From assembly GCA_016933415.1 (NCBI GenBank), contig JAFGAX010000118.1, positions 1-36,709 on the forward strand: a DNA stretch of 36,709 nucleotides, read 5' to 3'. The notes beneath the pieces are model-generated. The model saw nothing but the letters and a program-made list of their open reading frames with translations, did not search any database and was not told where the DNA came from. The stretch is from a bacterium. Its GTDB lineage: Bacteria > Zhuqueibacterota > QNDG01 > DTFT01. Shown one piece after another: positions 17,602 through 23,653 of the stretch (position 1 is its first letter; each line of letters begins with the position of its first letter). Both the position numbers and the translations under genes were made by a program.

Positions 17602-17946
17602 CTAAAACCCCAACCCGGGCAGTTTCATGCCGCCCGGTATCATCCCGAGCATGCCGCCGCCGACCTTGCCGAGTTCCTCCTTGGCCATTTCCTGGGACCG
17701 TTCGATTGCCTGGTTCGCGGCCGCGGCGACGAGATCCTCCAGCATTTCCGCGTCCTTCGATTCGAACACCTCGGGGTCTATCTTCACGGAAAGGACTTTC
17801 TGCTTTCCGTTCACGGTCACGGATACAATACCGCCGCCGGCCGTTCCTTCCGCCGTCATCTCCCCGATCGCGTCCTGCGCCCGGGCGAGATCGTCCTGGA
17901 GTTTCTGCGCTTGCCTGAAAAGATCCGCCATGTTGGGTTTGGCCAT
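17602..17946 (-). CDS. ebfC: nucleoid-associated protein EbfC/YbaB
   Basis: A 114-residue protein. DLFRQAQKLQDDLARAQ and the beta-hairpin core (VSVTVNGKQKVLSVKIDPE) with a helical AAANQAIERSQEMAKEEL region are characteristic of the YbaB/EbfC family, small dimeric DNA-binding proteins. The C-terminal tail is Met/Gly-rich, as is common in the family. It lies 20 bases after dnaX and 7 before recR. Confidence 0.95.
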   Translation of the reverse strand: MAKPNMADLFRQAQKLQDDLARAQDAIGEMTAEGTAGGGIVSVTVNGKQKVLSVKIDPEVFESKDAEMLEDLVAAAANQAIERSQEMAKEELGKVGGGMLGMIPGGMKLPGLGF

Positions 17947-17966
17947 TCAAAGACTCCTGTGAGGGG

Positions 17967-19721
17967 TCAAGATTCCGGTTCCGCGCCGAAGACTTCGATC
18001 AGGCTTCCGATCACGCCGCCCGCGCCCTTCAGCTCGTCCAGCTTCTGCGCTTTCTGCTCCTTTTCGCTGAGCCGGCGCACTTCGGGAAAATCGCCCTTCA
18101 CGCACCGGAAGGGCACGTCCCGTCCGAACGTCTCGCGGAGCGCCTCCTGGATGATCGGCAGGGACCGGTTGATCGAGTCCACATGAAAACCGTTGCAGAG
18201 CGCGAATCCGATCTCGAGCACACCCTCCCGGACCCGGAGCGGCGCGCCCTGGGCCAGAAAAGCGCCTACCGTGATCTTCTTTTCCTTGACCAGGGTCAGC
18301 AGGTCGTCCCACCGCGCCTTGACGTTCTCGAAAGAAACGGCCGGCCCGGTTCCCGCCGGAGCGGCCGGGGCCGGTGGCTCGGGCCCGGCAGACGCCGCGG
18401 CTTCAGGAGCTGCCGGGGCTTCGGGCCTCCGGACAGGCTGCGGGACCGCGGCGGCTGACCGATGAACGGCTGCGGCCCTGAGCGGGGCCGCGCGGACCGC
18501 CATCGGACTCCCGGAGACCCTGCCCGCGGGTTCCGGGGACGGGGACGCGGACCGCGCCGCTTCCGTCTTCACGGCTTCAGCGGGCTTTTTTTTTATCTCC
18601 GCGAGCCCTGCGAGCAGTTCGTCGATCGACGCGGAGCGGTCGAGCCGCGCCATCTTCACGACCGCCAGCTCGAGCGGGATGCGCGGATCGGCGCTGAACC
18701 GGAGCTGCTGGACGGTTTCGGACACGACATGGTGCATGCGCAGGAGTTCCTCTTCGCGGATCGACCGGGCCTGCTCCCCGGTCTTCTCCCGCGCCGCGTC
18801 CGACAGCTCGATAGACGACGTCCGCCCCGTGGCGGCCGCAACGAGCAGATTGCGGAAGTGTCCGGCCAGGCCGTCCAGAAATTCCTCGATGCCGGCGCCC
18901 GATTCGACGAGGCGGTCGACCACAGCGAGCGCGCCATCGGCGTCGCGGGCCGCGATGCGGTCCGTCAGGTCGAAATAGCACTGCTGGTCGATCAGGCCGA
19001 GCGCCCGCACCACGTCGTCGACGCCGATGCGGCCCTCGCAGAACGATACCATCTGATCGAGAATGGACTGGCTGTCACGCAGGCTCCCGTCGGCCTTGCG
19101 CGCGATCAGGTGCACGGCCTCTTCCTCGATGTCGATGCCCTCGCCCGCGCAGATCTTCTTGAGGAGGGCGGCGGTGTCCACGACCCCCACCCGGTGGAAA
19201 TCGAAGCGCTGGCACCGGGAGAGGATGGTGGCCGGAACCTTGTGCGGCTCCGTCGTGGCGAACAGAAACACGACATGCTCAGGGGGTTCCTCCAGCGTCT
19301 TGAGCAGAGCGTTGAAGGACTCGTTGGTGAGCATGTGCACTTCGTCGATGATGTAAACCTTGTAGGCCCCCCGCGTCGGGGCGTATCGGACGGTTTCGCG
19401 GAGGTTCCTGATGTCGTCGATATTCCGGTTCGAGGCGCCGTCGATCTCCACGACATCCATGGCGCGTCCGGCGGTCACTTCGAGACAGCTGGAACAGGCG
19501 TTGCAGGGATCCGGAGTCGGACCCTTTTCGCAATTGAGGGATTTGGCCAGGATGCGGGCCGCGCTGGTCTTGCCGACGCCGCGCGGACCGGTCAGAAGGT
19601 AGGCGTGCGCGATGCGTTTCTGGCGGATGGCGTTGCGGAGCGTGGCGGTGACATGCTGCTGGGCCACCAGTTCGTCCCATGTCTGCGGCCGCCATTTTCG
19701 TGCGAGAACGAGGTATCCCAT
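17967..19721 (-). CDS. dnaX: DNA polymerase III subunit tau (and predicted gamma by frameshift)
   Basis: A 584-residue clamp-loader protein starting MGYLVLARKWRPQTWDEL. Walker A GPRGVGKTS, a zinc motif with four cysteines (CEKGPTPDPCNACSSC), DEVHML, sensor SRC and the domain III helices are intact. A Pro/Ala-rich linker (about 405-490) leads to a conserved C-terminal polymerase-binding domain. At codons 376-379, just after domain III, the gene reads ATA AAA AAA AAG, containing the slippery heptamer A AAA AAG in the right frame (18585-18591). A -1 slip meets TGA at 18577-18579 after two codons, giving about 381 residues, as for E. coli gamma. I chose ATG 19721 because upstream sequence is the SRP RNA gene. 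Confidence 0.97.
   Translation of the reverse strand: MGYLVLARKWRPQTWDELVAQQHVTATLRNAIRQKRIAHAYLLTGPRGVGKTSAARILAKSLNCEKGPTPDPCNACSSCLEVTAGRAMDVVEIDGASNRNIDDIRNLRETVRYAPTRGAYKVYIIDEVHMLTNESFNALLKTLEEPPEHVVFLFATTEPHKVPATILSRCQRFDFHRVGVVDTAALLKKICAGEGIDIEEEAVHLIARKADGSLRDSQSILDQMVSFCEGRIGVDDVVRALGLIDQQCYFDLTDRIAARDADGALAVVDRLVESGAGIEEFLDGLAGHFRNLLVAAATGRTSSIELSDAAREKTGEQARSIREEELLRMHHVVSETVQQLRFSADPRIPLELAVVKMARLDRSASIDELLAGLAEIKKKPAEAVKTEAARSASPSPEPAGRVSGSPMAVRAAPLRAAAVHRSAAAVPQPVRRPEAPAAPEAAASAGPEPPAPAAPAGTGPAVSFENVKARWDDLLTLVKEKKITVGAFLAQGAPLRVREGVLEIGFALCNGFHVDSINRSLPIIQEALRETFGRDVPFRCVKGDFPEVRRLSEKEQKAQKLDELKGAGGVIGSLIEVFGAEPES
18585..18594 (-). promoter_or_regulatory. candidate programmed frameshift / slippage site in dnaX
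   Basis: Nine consecutive A residues (18586-18594) and a G on the minus strand make A AAA AAG in the zero frame. A GGAG sequence lies five bases upstream of the heptamer, a possible internal Shine-Dalgarno stimulator like that of E. coli dnaX. A weak GC hairpin begins roughly 27 bases downstream, farther than in E. coli. The run could also act by transcriptional slippage, as in Thermus dnaX. Confidence 0.7.
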
Positions 19722-19745
19722 GGGATCACGCTTTCGGGTGAGATG

Positions 19746-20025
19746 AAAGAGGCTGCGCGCCCGCCTTCGATTCCTGAAGCGCCAATCCCCAGTGGCGGCC
19801 GGCTCCGGCCAAGCGGTTCCGCGGCACATGTTCAAACCGCTTACCGCTGCTACCTTCCGGTCCTGACGGGGTTCGGCGGCCTCCCATTGCGCGGAGCTCG
19901 GACCATCAACGCCGGCGCGCCATCAGGGAGTGGGTTTCCTGCAACCTCTGGAAGGGGGATCAACCCTGCTTGAGCGGATTGCAGGTCAACGGGCGACGCC
20001 GGGTCCCCGTCCAGCAAAGCCTCTT
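19746..20025 (-). ncRNA. signal recognition particle RNA, long Bacillus-type with Alu domain
   Basis: Domain IV is unmistakable: on the minus strand GTCAGGACCGGAAGGTAGCA is the Ffh-binding tip (about 19848-19867). The 5' half carries the Alu-domain sequence GACCTGCAATCCGCTC followed by AGCAGGG, matching Bacillus scRNA closely. The ends pair: AAGAGGCT (20025-20018) with AGCCTCTT (19754-19747), an 8-bp closing stem, giving about 280 nt. Inside, TCCGCG and CGCGGA flank domain IV. It lies 5 bp after tRNA-Ala and 25 bp before dnaX. Exact ends are inferred from pairing. Confidence 0.93.
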
Positions 20026-20030
20026 GGATG

Positions 20031-20103
20031 TGGAGCAGAGCGGGATCGAACCGCCGGCCTGTACGTTGCGAACGTACCGCTCTCCCAGCTGAGCTACTGC
20101 CCC
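20031..20103 (-). tRNA. tRNA-Ala(CGC)
   Basis: A 73-nt cloverleaf: acceptor GGGGCAG pairs with CTGCTCC (one G-U), anticodon stem GTACG/CGTAC closes loop TTCGCAA with anticodon CGC, and the T loop is TTCGATC. CCA is not encoded. It lies immediately upstream of the SRP RNA gene and is probably in one transcript with it. Confidence 0.95.
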
Positions 20104-20249
20104 ATGTTCGCGACTGAACCGCAACCCCGGGCCCCACCCCTGGATTCCCGCTTAAAGATCACGGGCCTTCAATAATGTGTAAACATTATTGCTTGGTCCG
20201 GCTTTGCCTGGAATGACATGCGGTGAAGGCCGCGGAGATCTCTCATTTC

Positions 20250-20282
20250 ACTATGAACTATGAACTTTGAACTATAAACTGA
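20250..20282. repeat. octamer array (CTATGAAC/CTTTGAAC type)
   Basis: Four imperfect 8-bp units end 5 bp from the tRNA-Ser(GGA) gene. No inverted partner is seen next to this copy. Confidence 0.6.
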
Positions 20283-20287
20283 TTATG

Positions 20288-20372
20288 CGGAGAGGGTGGG
20301 ATTCGAACCCACGGTAGTTTTGGCTACACACGCTTTCCAAGCGTGCTCCTTCAACCGCTCGGACACCTCTCC
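20288..20372 (-). tRNA. tRNA-Ser(GGA)
   Basis: An 85-nt class II tRNA: acceptor GGAGAGG/CCTCTCC, discriminator G as in bacterial tRNA-Ser, anticodon stem CACGC/GCGTG with loop TTGGAAA (anticodon GGA), and a long variable arm around GTAGCCAAAACTAC. CCA is not encoded. Confidence 0.95.
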
Positions 20373-20481
20373 GGGACTGCTGAATTATCCAACCCTATTC
20401 GAACGGTCCCCGCCTCCCCGGATTCCCGACAGAAGCATTCGGGAATGACACCCCCGTCAGTCGCCGTACGCCTTATTCTCT

Positions 20482-20514
20482 GACTATGAACTATGAACTT
20501 TAAACTATGAACTG
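20482..20514. repeat. octamer array, second copy beside tRNA-Ser
   Basis: The same CTATGAAC/CTTTAAAC units as at 20250-20282, again ending a few bases before a tRNA-Ser gene (20521). The tRNA-Ser plus array module looks duplicated. Confidence 0.6.
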
Positions 20515-20520
20515 ATCATG

Positions 20521-20608
20521 CGGAGAGGGTGGGATTCGAACCCACGGTCCCGTTTATAGGGACAACGGTTTTCGAGACCGTCCGATTCAACCACTCTCGC
20601 ACCTCTCC
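20521..20608 (-). tRNA. tRNA-Ser(CGA)
   Basis: An 88-nt class II tRNA with the same acceptor and T arm as the neighbouring tRNA-Ser(GGA). The anticodon stem ACGGT/ACCGT holds loop CTCGAAA (anticodon CGA), and the long variable arm pairs GTCCC with GGGAC. Discriminator G; CCA not encoded. Confidence 0.95.
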
Positions 20609-20653
20609 GGAATTCGAACCGGACGGATGGGCATGCCATCCGCGCGGGACGGA

Positions 20654-21172
20654 CTAACTCTCTTTCCCGCCGGCCTGTCTGCGGCTTCGCTTGACGTCGC
20701 GCAGATTTTGAAAGAACGCTTTCATCAGGGCCGAGACCTCCGCGTCGAGTATGCCGGAAGTCAGATCGACCCGATGGTTGAGTCTCGCGTCCTGCACCAG
20801 GTTGCGGAGCGAACCGCACGCCCCGGCCTTGGAATCGAAGGCGCCGAACACCACGCGCCGGATGCGCGACAGAACCACGGCGCCCGCGCACATCGCGCAC
20901 GGCTCCAGTGTGACATACAGCGTGCATCCCTCGAGCCGCCAGGATCCGAGCGTGTTGGCCGCGGCCGAGATCGCGATCATCTCGGCATGCGCCGTCGGGT
21001 CCCGCAGGGTTTCGGTCTGGTTGTGCGCCCGTCCGATGATCCGGTTCTCGCACACGATCACCGCGCCGACCGGAACCTCGCCGGCCTCGAAGGCCTTTTC
21101 CGCCTCCCGGATCGCCCAGCGCATCCAAACGCTGTCGGAATCTGCCGTATCTTTCTCGAGTTCAAAGTTCAA
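20654..21172 (-). CDS. tadA: tRNA adenosine(34) deaminase
   Basis: A cytidine-deaminase-fold protein of up to 172 residues. The catalytic motif HAEMIAIS and the zinc motif PCAMCAGAVV are intact, and VPVGAVIV and FGAFDSKAGACGS are TadA-type. It converts A34 of tRNA-Arg(ACG) to inosine; that substrate gene begins 90 bp upstream. The 5' end is uncertain: TTG at 21172 gives a length like E. coli TadA before the conserved WMR, but its first codons (MNFELE) are made of the spacer octamer repeat. The next ATG (21124) would start at the M of WMR, rather short. Neither has a good ribosome site. Confidence 0.93.
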   Translation of the reverse strand: MNFELEKDTADSDSVWMRWAIREAEKAFEAGEVPVGAVIVCENRIIGRAHNQTETLRDPTAHAEMIAISAAANTLGSWRLEGCTLYVTLEPCAMCAGAVVLSRIRRVVFGAFDSKAGACGSLRNLVQDARLNHRVDLTSGILDAEVSALMKAFFQNLRDVKRSRRQAGGKES

Positions 21173-21257
21173 GGTTCAAAGTTCAAAGTCAAGAACATCA
21201 CTGGTCCCTCATACGAAAGCAACTTTGAACCATGAACTTCGAACCTTGAACTTTTTT
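21160..21257. repeat. inverted pair of octamer arrays between tadA and tRNA-Arg(ACG)
   Basis: 21160-21192 holds GTTCAAAG units and 21221-21257 the inverse CTTTGAAC/CCTTGAAC units, separated by about 28 bp. The pair could form a long imperfect hairpin or cruciform. The left array runs into the 5' end of tadA. Confidence 0.7.
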
Positions 21258-21261
21258 AACG

Positions 21262-21335
<74 letters not shown>

Positions 21336-21342
21336 GTGAATC

Positions 21343-21439
21343 AGTTCAAAGTTCAAAGTTAAAAGTTCAAAGGAAAAGAAGCTACAAGTATTCATTCTTC
21401 CCAACTTTGAACCTTGAACTTTGAACCTTGAACTTTTTT
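21343..21439. repeat. inverted pair of octamer arrays between tRNA-Arg and tRNA-Glu
   Basis: Direct GTTCAAAG units at 21343-21372 face inverse CTTTGAAC/CCTTGAAC units at 21403-21439 around a 30-bp centre. Same architecture as the neighbouring tRNA spacers. Confidence 0.7.
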
Positions 21440-21442
21440 GAG

Positions 21443-21515
21443 TAGCGCGTACGGGATTCGAACCCGTGTTGCCGACGTGAGAGGCCGGCGTCCTAGGCCT
21501 CTGGACGAACGCGCC
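21443..21515 (-). tRNA. tRNA-Glu(CTC)
   Basis: A 73-nt tRNA with acceptor GGCGCGT/ACGCGCT, D arm GTCC..GGAC, anticodon stem CCGGC/GTCGG and loop CTCTCAC (anticodon CTC), T loop TTCGAAT. CCA is not encoded. Confidence 0.93.
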
Positions 21516-21525
21516 ATTTCTTTAC

Positions 21526-21613
21526 AGTTCAAGGTTCAAAGTTCAAAGAAAAAACAGGACTTGATAAATTCTCTGATCTTACTTTGAACTTTAAACCTTG
21601 AACTTTGAACTTT
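21526..21613. repeat. inverted pair of octamer arrays between tRNA-Glu and tRNA-Arg(TCG)
   Basis: GTTCAAGG/GTTCAAAG units at 21526-21550 face inverse units at 21581-21613. Confidence 0.7.
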
Positions 21614-21624
21614 TCTTTCAGCCG

Positions 21625-21698
21625 TACGCCCGGAGGGAATCGAACCCACAACCCTCTGATCCGAAGTCAGATGCTCTATCCAATTGAGCTACGGGCGC
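21625..21698 (-). tRNA. tRNA-Arg(TCG)
   Basis: A 74-nt tRNA identical to tRNA-Arg(ACG) except for three bases: one just before the anticodon stem, position 34 in the anticodon loop (CTTCGGA, anticodon TCG) and one in the variable region. CCA is not encoded. Confidence 0.96.
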
Positions 21699-21704
21699 AA
21701 CGCT

Positions 21705-21778
21705 TGGCTGGGGAGCAGGGATTCGAACCCCGATACTACGGTCCAGAGCCGCATGTCCTACCGTTGGACGACTCCCCA
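21705..21778 (-). tRNA. tRNA-Gln(CTG)
   Basis: Acceptor TGGGGAG/CTCCCCA with the weak U1-A72 pair typical of bacterial tRNA-Gln, D arm GTCCAACGGTAGGAC, anticodon loop CTCTGGA (anticodon CTG), T loop TTCGAAT. The discriminator G is followed by an encoded CCA (21705-21707), unlike the six other tRNA genes here. It is the first tRNA after the promoter at 22014-22042. Confidence 0.95.
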
Positions 21779-21810
21779 GTGGCGGATCTTCCCTTTTCGG
21801 GAATTACGGA

Positions 21811-21830
21811 CCCCGCCGCAAGCAGCGGGG
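21811..21830. repeat. short GC-rich hairpin
   Basis: CCCCGC and GCGGGG arms around CGCAAGCA, in the spacer upstream of tRNA-Gln. It resembles dispersed palindromes seen in many environmental genomes. No T tract follows on either strand. Confidence 0.45.
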
Positions 21831-21917
21831 TATCACAGGAAACTTAGATGATGGACACCGCCCGCTTCGCGGGACCAAGCTATTATATTCCTTCTGGTTG
21901 AAGGCAAGCGGCGGAAA

Positions 21918-22010
21918 ATCAGACTCGTCGGAGCGGCCAGAAGCCCAATCTCCGATCATCCAGAAAAACTGGAACTAGAATGACCGGGCTTCTGGCCGCC
22001 CGATTGAGCA
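21918..22010. repeat. structured 93-bp repeat, copy 1
   Basis: Outer stem of 14 perfect base pairs (21933-21946 with 21986-21999, containing GGCCAGAAGCCC) encloses an inner hairpin TCCAG-AAAAA-CTGGA (21959-21973). A second copy lies at 29341-29433, about four-fifths identical by eye, with changes that keep several pairs. A shared flank (GATGG..CCGCCCGCTTCGCGGGAC) is at 21850-21875 here, separated by extra sequence. The predicted tRNA promoter would start transcription at its edge. No protein is encoded. The rest of the 463-bp gap 21779-22241 holds that promoter, a short hairpin and octamer arrays. Confidence 0.75.
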
Positions 22011-22013
22011 CTT

Positions 22014-22042
22014 AATATAGCCACCGGAATTCCAAAAGTCAA
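22014..22042 (-). promoter_or_regulatory. sigma70-type promoter for the tRNA/tadA/SRP/dnaX block
   Basis: On the minus strand TTGACT (22037-22042) is followed after exactly 17 bp by TATATT (22014-22019), a 5/6 and 5/6 match to consensus, with an A/T-rich stretch just upstream. It would start near 22007 and read through the structured repeat into tRNA-Gln. This is the best sigma70 match seen in the window. Confidence 0.72.
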
Positions 22043-22127
22043 ATTCTTTTTGATCAGGGCTTTGCGGGCGATTCCACGGTTACTAGCCGATCCATCCTTT
22101 TCTTTTTACTGGATTTGTCCCGGGAAG

Positions 22128-22236
22128 AGTTCCGAGTTCAGAGTTCAGGGTTCCGGGTTCCGAGTTAAAGAACTGTTTTCCATCCAGAAGCGCTCCATGA
22201 TTTTCAACCCGGAACTCGGAACCCGAAACCCGGAAC
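22128..22236. repeat. inverted pair of GGTTCCG-type octamer arrays
   Basis: 22128-22167 has GTTCCGGG/GTTCCGAG units, and 22206-22236 the inverse (CCCGGAAC/TCGGAACC). It sits just past the stop codon of the aldo/keto reductase gene and could form a long hairpin at the 3' end of its message. Confidence 0.65.
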
Positions 22237-22241
22237 GTTGT

Positions 22242-23399
22242 TCATCCTTTCACATCCCCCGACAGGCCGTCATGCACCTTCGGCATCCACCCGGGAATAT
22301 CGATCTTCTGCGGGCATTTGCCCAGGCATTCGCCGCATTGCACGCAGACCGAAGCTTTACCGGCGTCCGGAAAGAAATGTGTATAGCTGAAACGGGGCAT
22401 TCCGGGATTCTCATGCATGAACATGTCATTGTATAATCCGAAATTGGCCGGAATCAGGACGCCGTGCGGACAGGGCATGCAGTATCCGCAATTCGTGCAC
22501 GGAATATGCGCGGATTCCCTGTAGGCACGCCGGATCGTCACGATCCTTTCCCGGTCCTCTGCTTCGAGCATCCCCGTTTCAGCCCGGCCCGCGTACACAA
22601 GATTGTCCCGAATCTCGGACATGGCGCTCATGCCGCTCAGCACCGTGGACACGCCGCTCTGATCCCACAGCCAGGACAGTGCCCATTCCGCCGGAGTCCG
22701 GCCCGAGGGATGGGCTTCGATCATCTTCCGGATCTTCAGTGGCGGCCGGGCCAGCCGACCGCCGAGCAGGGGTTCCATGACGACCACTGGAAGGCCCCGC
22801 TTTACCGCCTCCAGAAAACCGCGGGTACCGGCCTGGTTTTCGACGTCCAGATAATTGTACTGGATCTGGCACATTCCCCATTTGTCGTAGCCGTCCAGGA
22901 TACGGATGAAGGCATCGAAACCGTCGTGAAAGGAAAAGCCCAGGCTGCCGATGCGTCCGTCCGCGACAGCCGCCTCGCCCTTTTCCAGGAGGCCGTGCCG
23001 GAGGACACTGTTCTCCCACCGGCCGTTGTCCAGGGCGTGCAGAAGGTAATAATCGACATGCTCCACGTTCAGTCGCTTGAGCTGTTCATCCAGATACCGG
23101 TCGAAATCCCCTGGTTTCTGAATCAGCCACACCGGACTCTTGGTCGCCAGGCGGACCCTGGACCTGTACCCTCCTGCCAGCGCCTTCCCGACAATGGTTT
23201 CGCTCACGCCGCCGTGATAGGGATACGCCGTGTCCACATAGTTCACGCCGCCGTCTATCGCGGCCCGTATCATGCGGACGCTTTCCGCCTCGTCGACCGC
23301 AGGTCCGCCCGATTTGCTGGCCGTGGCCGGCAGGCGCATGGCCCCGAATCCCAGGGCCGAGACGTTCCAGCCCGTATTACCGAATGGCCTGTATTTCAC
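22242..23399 (-). CDS. aldo/keto reductase with two C-terminal 4Fe-4S motifs
   Basis: A 385-residue protein. The aldo/keto reductase barrel starts MKYRPFGNTGWNVSALGFGAMRLP. The catalytic tetrad is visible: D and Y in VDTAYPYHGG, K in LATKSP, H in YYLLHALD. After the barrel come two ferredoxin-like motifs, CTNCGYCMPCP (about 308-318) and CVQCGECLGKCP (about 356-367). This subfamily is frequent in anaerobes; an electron-transfer link between the Fe-S clusters and the barrel is likely, but the substrate is not known. It starts with GTG (23399), preceded by a weak GACGGG. It stands alone between repeat-filled spacers of about 460 and 250 bp. Confidence 0.9.
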   Translation of the reverse strand: MKYRPFGNTGWNVSALGFGAMRLPATASKSGGPAVDEAESVRMIRAAIDGGVNYVDTAYPYHGGVSETIVGKALAGGYRSRVRLATKSPVWLIQKPGDFDRYLDEQLKRLNVEHVDYYLLHALDNGRWENSVLRHGLLEKGEAAVADGRIGSLGFSFHDGFDAFIRILDGYDKWGMCQIQYNYLDVENQAGTRGFLEAVKRGLPVVVMEPLLGGRLARPPLKIRKMIEAHPSGRTPAEWALSWLWDQSGVSTVLSGMSAMSEIRDNLVYAGRAETGMLEAEDRERIVTIRRAYRESAHIPCTNCGYCMPCPHGVLIPANFGLYNDMFMHENPGMPRFSYTHFFPDAGKASVCVQCGECLGKCPQKIDIPGWMPKVHDGLSGDVKG

Positions 23400-23537
23400 A
23401 TCCCGTCCGATCGTTTATTTGAATGTTTTACGTCATCCGGAGAAACCGGTTCCCGCTCCGGCCGGCCCGGAAAAAGAGTCGGGTATCCTCCGAGGGGAGG
23501 ATACCCGATCGCCGATTGACTTCCGTAACAGGCGTAT

Positions 23538-23584
23538 GTCCGATAGCCTCGTCCCCTTCGGGGACTCGGCATATCGGACCTACA
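23538..23584. repeat. REP-like single hairpin (half element)
   Basis: GTCCGATAGCC and GGCATATCGGACCTACA flank a GTCCCC/GGGGAC stem with a TTCG loop. It corresponds to the right half of the paired elements at 15646-15770 and 27728-27884. It lies in the 254-bp spacer between xylB and the aldo/keto reductase gene. Confidence 0.7.
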
Positions 23585-23608
23585 ATCCGGAATGTGGAAC
23601 ATTTTAAC

Positions 23609-23642
23609 AACTCGGAACCCGGAACCCGAAACCCGGAACCGG
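23609..23642. repeat. CGGAACCC-type octamer array
   Basis: Four units of the type CTCGGAAC/CCCGGAAC/CCCGAAAC lie 12 bp from the xylB stop codon. An inverted partner is not seen next to it. Confidence 0.6.
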
Positions 23643-23653
23643 TATTCTATGAA

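Noticed and set aside
19722-19835. Longer dnaX start adding 38 residues
   Set aside because: These codons fall in the 3' part of the SRP RNA gene, and DnaX proteins start at MGYLVLARKWRP.
22064-22089. Sequence resembling the conserved GCTAGTAA region of 16S rRNA on the minus strand
   Set aside because: Only about a dozen bases match, with no rRNA context on either side.
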